The position numbers and the translations under genes were made by a program. This document shows positions 24,102-27,961 of a stretch of 27,961 nt of DNA, piece by piece. Every line of letters begins with the position of its first letter. Position 1 is the stretch's first letter. The notes beneath the pieces are model-generated. The model worked only from the letters and a program-made list of their open reading frames with translations, ran no database searches and was not told the DNA's origin. Source of the DNA: Chryseobacterium gleum (GTDB lineage Bacteria > Bacteroidota > Bacteroidia > Flavobacteriales_D > Sanyastnellaceae); contig CALQJP020000004.1 in the NCBI GenBank assembly GCA_943330925.2, forward strand, positions 1 through 27,961, given 5' to 3'.

Positions 24102-25430
24102 TCAGAGAGTGTGTTCTGTTTCTGAAAAGAGGATTCCTAATTCCTCCAACTCTTGCAATACAGGCTCGTATATGGAAGAGTTGGTTGGCAATTGCACTCC
24201 GCTTAATTGCCAATTGCCCGATAAAATGTGCTTCGCTGCTATGGCTATTGGTAAACCTACTGTCTTCGACATGGCGGTATGAACCGGGTCGTCGCCATAG
24301 GATATCAACTTGGATTGAAGCTCCTTGGTTTGTCCGTTGAGGTGATAACGGAACCGATGCCACATTACAATCATGTCCTTGTCATCGGCACCAAGTACCC
24401 AGCGCTTTTCTATGAGATGCTGCAACGCTTGTGCAGGGCTTCCTTTATCCAGTCCAATTGGATTTTTCTCAAAAATCCCCAGCCATGTTAGTTTTTCAAT
24501 AATTTCATTACTCACCTTCAAATAGGATTGTAAACGCTCTGCAACAGATCCTGTTCCTTCGGGTAGAAAGGAATTCGTAAGCGTCTCCCAGTCCGAATTT
24601 TTACTGAATGTCATTTGGAAGGAGTCGTCGGTCAACCCCAGTTGCACGAGGGCATTCCAGGCCGAGCAGTATCCGGCTTTTCGCAAGGTGCCCCGATACA
24701 GCGTAGGTATGTTTTCAAGGTTGTAAAGGCTCAGATATTTAAGGGAGTCCCGATTTCCATAACCTTCAAATTGGCCATCCGGCCCGAGATCAACTGTCGT
24801 TATTCGTTCGAATAGTCGCTGGTACGGAATGCACTTTACTCCACCATTCTCTTTGTAACGCGCCGTTCCGCCGTAGCCGGCCAAAATCACGTTTCGAGGG
24901 TTCCAGGTTATCTTGTAGTGCCATGGATTGTTATCACTTACCGGTGCAATAAGCCCACCGGTGAATGATTCAAATGATTCCAGTGTGGCGCCCTCAGATT
25001 TCAGACGGTCAATGATCTTCATGGCCGACATGTGGTCGATGCCAGGATCTACTCCCATCTCATTCAAGATAACAATTCCCTTTTCTTTGGCCTGTCCGTC
25101 CAGTTGCCACATTTCATCCGGTATATAACTAGGGGTAATTACGTTTTTACCGAAGTGGATGCAGTCTTTGGCAACTTCCATGTGCATGAAGGCCGGAAGC
25201 ATGGAGATAACAAGGTCTGAGCGTTCAATTTCGCTTCGTCGTTGCTCAACGTTCGAGGCGTCCAACTGAAAAGCTTCGCCATGTGTTGAGTCTCCAATTT
25301 TTGCCGATGCAAACGAAACATCCATGTCACCCACACGGAGATGCCAGTCAAGCAGAGCTGCATGTTCTAACAGGTATTTTATCAAGTTAGCACTGCTGCG
25401 CCCTGCGCCAATAATGAGTATGTTCTTCAT
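24102..25430 (-). CDS. Saccharopine dehydrogenase (LYS9/AASS-type)
   Basis: A 442-residue NAD(P)-dependent enzyme with Rossmann motif MKNILIIGAGRSSANLIKYL at the N-terminus. The central region has NEMGVDPGIDHMSAM, FTGGLIAPVSDNNPWHYKITW, RDSLKYLSLYNL and LYRGTLRKAGYCSAW, which closely follow yeast Lys9 and the saccharopine dehydrogenase half of animal AASS. The likely reaction is saccharopine + NAD(P) to glutamate and 2-aminoadipate semialdehyde, most often in lysine breakdown in Bacteroidota. The ATG at 25430 is chosen because the Rossmann strand begins at once; an ATG at 25448 adds six residues and would sit at or upstream of the likely transcript start. No lysine-ketoglutarate reductase is in the window. 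Confidence 0.88.
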   Translation of the reverse strand: MKNILIIGAGRSSANLIKYLLEHAALLDWHLRVGDMDVSFASAKIGDSTHGEAFQLDASNVEQRRSEIERSDLVISMLPAFMHMEVAKDCIHFGKNVITPSYIPDEMWQLDGQAKEKGIVILNEMGVDPGIDHMSAMKIIDRLKSEGATLESFESFTGGLIAPVSDNNPWHYKITWNPRNVILAGYGGTARYKENGGVKCIPYQRLFERITTVDLGPDGQFEGYGNRDSLKYLSLYNLENIPTLYRGTLRKAGYCSAWNALVQLGLTDDSFQMTFSKNSDWETLTNSFLPEGTGSVAERLQSYLKVSNEIIEKLTWLGIFEKNPIGLDKGSPAQALQHLIEKRWVLGADDKDMIVMWHRFRYHLNGQTKELQSKLISYGDDPVHTAMSKTVGLPIAIAAKHILSGNWQLSGVQLPTNSSIYEPVLQELEELGILFSETEHTL

Positions 25431-25445
25431 AAACTTGTCAGAGGT

Positions 25446-25453
25446 CAAAATTA
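25446..25453 (-). promoter_or_regulatory. -7 element of the saccharopine dehydrogenase-ispH operon
   Basis: The minus strand reads TAATTTTG, an exact TAnnTTTG, 15 bases before the ATG at 25430. The -33 region is weak (TTCG 20 bases upstream). It is divergent from the promoter at 25469-25496, which it closely faces. Confidence 0.45.
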
Positions 25454-25468
25454 GCAGTCTTTTATCGA

Positions 25469-25496
25469 TTGGCTCGAATCGAATTGAGTATTTTTG
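25469..25496 (+). promoter_or_regulatory. Promoter of the DUF4476-CsgG operon
   Basis: TTG at 25469-25471 is followed after 17 bases by TATTTTTG at 25489-25496, a consensus pair. Transcription should start near 25500, giving a leader of about 50 nt before the ATG at 25550 and excluding the in-frame ATG at 25469 as the start. Confidence 0.6.
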
Positions 25497-25549
25497 GCAA
25501 GGTCTTCGCCAAGCGCGAAAATCACGTTACAATTCATCAAATTAAATCT

Positions 25550-26617
25550 ATGAAACACGTATTTACGATTCTTTTATGCACTCTCGCTTGTGTTCAATTA
25601 TCAGCGCAAGCGTCTGCAGTAGTTTTTTCCGAGGCGGGTGAGAAGTTCACCGTCTATTTAAATGGTGAAAAGAAAAACAGCGCTCCTCAGCCAAATGTTA
25701 AAATTCAAGGTCTAACATCCGATTTTTATCAAGCACGCATTGACTTCGAAGATGCAATGCTGCCCGATTTTTCGGAGGGCAATTTTGCGGTACAACGTGG
25801 CTCCGAGGTTACTTATGTCGTAAAGAGAAACAAGAAGGGTGAATTTGTGCTTCGTTACTACGGCCAGACAGATGGTGTTGTGGAAGAGGGAGCGAAAGAA
25901 TCGAATTCCGAAGTGAAGTCTTTTGCCGAAGTTGACGACACGGAGCATCATTCGGACGATGTGCAGATAAACCAAACCATTTCAATTCAGGAGCAACCGG
26001 TTGCAAAAACTACGGTGACTCAAACCACCACCACTACCACCAAATCGCAGCCTGCCAAGACAGCACCTGCAACCGGAGGCAATGTGTCGATGGGAATCAA
26101 TGTGGATGGTGTGAATATGGGTATCAGCATTAACGCTTCTGATATGGGTGGCTCTATGGATATGAACATGGATGTTGAAGAAACCGAGCACACTACGATA
26201 ACCACGACAACTACTACAACAACTTCGCAGCCAGAACCTGCCCCGAAGCCTACCCCAAAGCCTGCAGCAAAACCGGCCCCAGCTCCAGCTCCTGTTGCTG
26301 CACCTGCAAAACCTACTGGTCGTTGTGCAAGTTCTATGGCTCCGGCTTCTTTTACCAAAGCAAAGGATAACATCTCTTCAAACAGCTTTGAAGATTCTAA
26401 GATGACAGTGGCAAAGCAAGTTACGAAGGCCAATTGTCTAACAGCTGCTCAGATAGCTGAGGTAATGGGCCTTTTCAGTTTTGAAGACAGCAAATTGCAA
26501 TACGCAAAGTATGCCTACGACTTCTGCTATAACCAAGGTGATTACTACGAGGTGAACACCGCCTTCACATTTGAGTCGAGCATCGAAGATTTGAATCAAT
26601 ACTTGGAGTCTAAGTAA
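25550..26617 (+). CDS. Exported DUF4476 protein with Thr-rich and Pro/Ala-rich linkers
   Basis: A 355-residue protein from the ATG at 25550 (signal peptide MKHVFTILLCTLACVQLSAQ). Residues 21-110 form a beta-rich domain (VVFSEAGEKFTVYLNGEKKN, EVTYVVKRNKKGEFVLRYYG). Two Thr tracts, near 159-164 and 216-225, bracket a Gly/Met/Asn-rich segment (MGINVDGVNMGISI...MGGSMDMNMDV). A Pro/Ala/Lys-rich linker with several KP and AP steps follows. The last 90 residues are a DUF4476 domain with two SFEDSKM/SFEDSKL helical repeats and KYAYDFCYNQGDYYEV. The function is unknown; the layout suggests an envelope protein with a flexible spacer. A CsgG-type lipoprotein gene follows after 22 bases. Confidence 0.85.
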   Translation: MKHVFTILLCTLACVQLSAQASAVVFSEAGEKFTVYLNGEKKNSAPQPNVKIQGLTSDFYQARIDFEDAMLPDFSEGNFAVQRGSEVTYVVKRNKKGEFVLRYYGQTDGVVEEGAKESNSEVKSFAEVDDTEHHSDDVQINQTISIQEQPVAKTTVTQTTTTTTKSQPAKTAPATGGNVSMGINVDGVNMGISINASDMGGSMDMNMDVEETEHTTITTTTTTTTSQPEPAPKPTPKPAAKPAPAPAPVAAPAKPTGRCASSMAPASFTKAKDNISSNSFEDSKMTVAKQVTKANCLTAAQIAEVMGLFSFEDSKLQYAKYAYDFCYNQGDYYEVNTAFTFESSIEDLNQYLESK

Positions 26618-26639
26618 TTCATAAACCAGGTTTTTTCTG

Positions 26640-27961
26640 ATGAAACGCTTCCTATTCATAGTGCTTGCTATGGTCATGTTAGTTGCTGCTTCTTGCCACA
26701 GCAGCAAGCATTATTTTAAGGTGGGAGTAAAGCAGGAAAACGGTGGTTTGGTAAATGAGGCTGCTGAGAGTTATTACATAGCACTTCAGCGCAGTCGAAC
26801 CAATGTGAATGCTCAAATTGCTATGAAGCGAACCGGGCAATTGGTGTTGAACAATTTGCTCAATGATTTCGCCAAACAAAAGAATTTTGGTGACCACAAA
26901 TCGGCTGTATACGCATTTCAGCAGGCACGGACCTATCGTGATCGAATTCAAAGTGTAGGCGTTTCTTTATTGCTTTCCGATTTCTATGAAAAGGACTACC
27001 AGGAGTGCAAGAACATCTATCTGAAAAACATGTACGATGAAGGGAATGCACTTCTTCTCGAGAAGAAATTTGCCGAGGCTGAGAAGAGGTTTAATGAAAT
27101 TAATAAGATTGATCCTACCTACAAGGATGCCGGTGACTTGAGCGATATAGCTTATCTGGAGCCGCTGTATCAGCAGGGAAAAGCTGCTATGTCTTTGGAA
27201 CATTTTCGAGAGGCGCAAAGCTATTTTCAAAAGGTTATTGCTCGACGAAGTTCATACAAAGACGCGGTTGCCATGAGTCGCGAATGCGTTGAACGAGGGC
27301 GATTTACTATTGCGCTTGTTGACTTTAAGAACGCTACGAATACTCCGGGAATGGAAGCGAAAATGGCGGCATATACTCTTGATGCGCTTACATCCAGTGA
27401 AGACCCTTTCTTGAACGTTGTCGATAGAGAGAACCTCCAGAATATCATCAACGAGCAGCATTTGCAAATGACCGGAATTATTGATGAAAACACCGTTGTA
27501 TCTGTCGGTGAGCTGGTGGGAGCTAAAGCGATTCTCACAGGCACCGTGCTCAGCTATTCAGAAAAGAAGGGCACCTTACGAAGCAAACAGCGAGAGGGAT
27601 ATACCACTTATCAAGAGCGAGTGCTGAACCGAACCGACGGTAAGTATTACATGCAAACCTTGTATCGGCCTTGCAGCTACACGGAGTATTACAATTCAAA
27701 TTCCTGTACAGTTTCTTTTCAGTACAAGCTGACGAATATTAAGACGGGTGAAATAATGGCCACTGAGATTATTGAGAAGACGCTCAATGATGAGGTTATT
27801 TATGGGCGTTTTGATGGTGATGTGAATACACTTTGGCCTGCAGGGCAGGGTGGCCCCAACATGAATCAAAATGATCGTCGTGCATTATTGGCAATGATGA
27901 GCGCTCGTCAAGATGTAAAGTCATCGGGTGAATTGTCAAACGCATTATTCGGGCAGCTTTC
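26640..27961 (+). CDS. CsgG-family TPR lipoprotein (3' end outside the window)
   Basis: At least 440 residues are visible; the frame is open to the right edge. The N-terminus MKRFLFIVLAMVMLVAASC has a lipobox with C19, so it is a lipoprotein. Residues 40-220 are helical repeats of TPR type (YDEGNALLLEKKFAEAEKRF, YQQGKAAMSLEHFREAQSYF). From about 255 the CsgG signature appears: LNVVDRENLQNIINEQ, then GELVGAKAILTGTVLSY and a strand-rich region ending in FQYKLTNIKTGEIMATEII. CsgG forms the outer-membrane pore for curli in Proteobacteria; related Bacteroidota proteins with TPRs are mostly uncharacterised and need not be pores. Likely co-transcribed with the DUF4476 gene. Confidence 0.82.
   Translation, partial: MKRFLFIVLAMVMLVAASCHSSKHYFKVGVKQENGGLVNEAAESYYIALQRSRTNVNAQIAMKRTGQLVLNNLLNDFAKQKNFGDHKSAVYAFQQARTYRDRIQSVGVSLLLSDFYEKDYQECKNIYLKNMYDEGNALLLEKKFAEAEKRFNEINKIDPTYKDAGDLSDIAYLEPLYQQGKAAMSLEHFREAQSYFQKVIARRSSYKDAVAMSRECVERGRFTIALVDFKNATNTPGMEAKMAAYTLDALTSSEDPFLNVVDRENLQNIINEQHLQMTGIIDENTVVSVGELVGAKAILTGTVLSYSEKKGTLRSKQREGYTTYQERVLNRTDGKYYMQTLYRPCSYTEYYNSNSCTVSFQYKLTNIKTGEIMATEIIEKTLNDEVIYGRFDGDVNTLWPAGQGGPNMNQNDRRALLAMMSARQDVKSSGELSNALFGQL

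Noticed and set aside
24100..24363. 88-residue N-terminal extension of the exported unknown protein
   Set aside because: It lies inside the saccharopine dehydrogenase gene in another frame and precedes an obvious signal peptide beginning at 24099.
26024..26225. ACC/ACT triplet runs as a possible phase-variable microsatellite
   Set aside because: The triplets are mixed synonymous Thr codons, interrupted, and in frame, so slippage would change length only and the tracts are short.
26020..26433. 137-codon minus-strand frame rich in Val and Gly/Ala
   Set aside because: It is the complement of the Thr tracts and the Pro/Ala linker of the DUF4476 protein; the low-complexity Val run is a by-product.

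Overview
The window looks like chromosomal DNA of a member of the Bacteroidota, most likely a pigmented, aerobic, Flavobacteriia-like organism. The evidence is lineage-typical genes and signals: a type IX secretion (T9SS) sorting domain, DUF3822 beside rsmD and coaD, a DUF4476 protein, a bacillithiol enzyme (BshB1), and several TAnnTTTG promoter elements, the form used by the Bacteroidota primary sigma factor. I see no rRNA, tRNA, CRISPR array, insertion sequence or phage gene. Coding density is very high and no gene-free stretch exceeds about 175 bases; the largest gaps are 13089-13263, 3120-3238 and 25431-25549.

Layout. (1) 1-4330: two divergent genes for secreted proteins, a giant lamin-tail-domain repeat protein running off the left edge and a beta-propeller protein with a T9SS tail. 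(2) 4335-8942, minus strand: a RecD-like helicase, truA, a small exported PsbP/DcrB-like protein and an MsbA-type ABC exporter, tightly packed. (3) 9025-12366, plus strand: DUF3822, rsmD, coaD and a thioredoxin-fold exported protein whose two redox cysteines are serines; it ends tail to tail with bshB1 (12363-13088, minus). (4) 13264-14241: an exported M23 peptidase with LysM. (5) 14336-17688: a carotenoid operon crtI-crtB-idi-crtZ, missing geranylgeranyl-PP synthase and lycopene cyclase. (6) 17696-22285, minus: mutL, two adjacent rhomboid proteases and a membrane-anchored endonuclease/exonuclease/phosphatase protein. (7) 22346-25430, minus: saccharopine dehydrogenase, an unknown exported Cys-containing protein and ispH. 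(8) 25550 to the right edge: a DUF4476 protein followed by a CsgG-family TPR lipoprotein cut by the window end.

How they fit together. IspH makes IPP/DMAPP, Idi balances them, and CrtB, CrtI and CrtZ lead from geranylgeranyl-PP through phytoene and lycopene towards hydroxylated carotenoids (zeaxanthin if a cyclase is elsewhere), so the isoprenoid-to-pigment route is partly encoded here in two places. Most of the rest is housekeeping (translation, CoA, mismatch repair, bacillithiol) mixed with envelope and secretion genes. I did not find a convincing new multi-gene defence or mobile system. The most interesting items are the inverted repeat and terminator at the crtI start codon, the cysteine-less TlpA-like protein, the MutL with degenerate endonuclease motifs, promoters that abut start codons (possible leaderless mRNAs), the DUF4476-CsgG pair, and the repeat architecture of the giant secreted protein.
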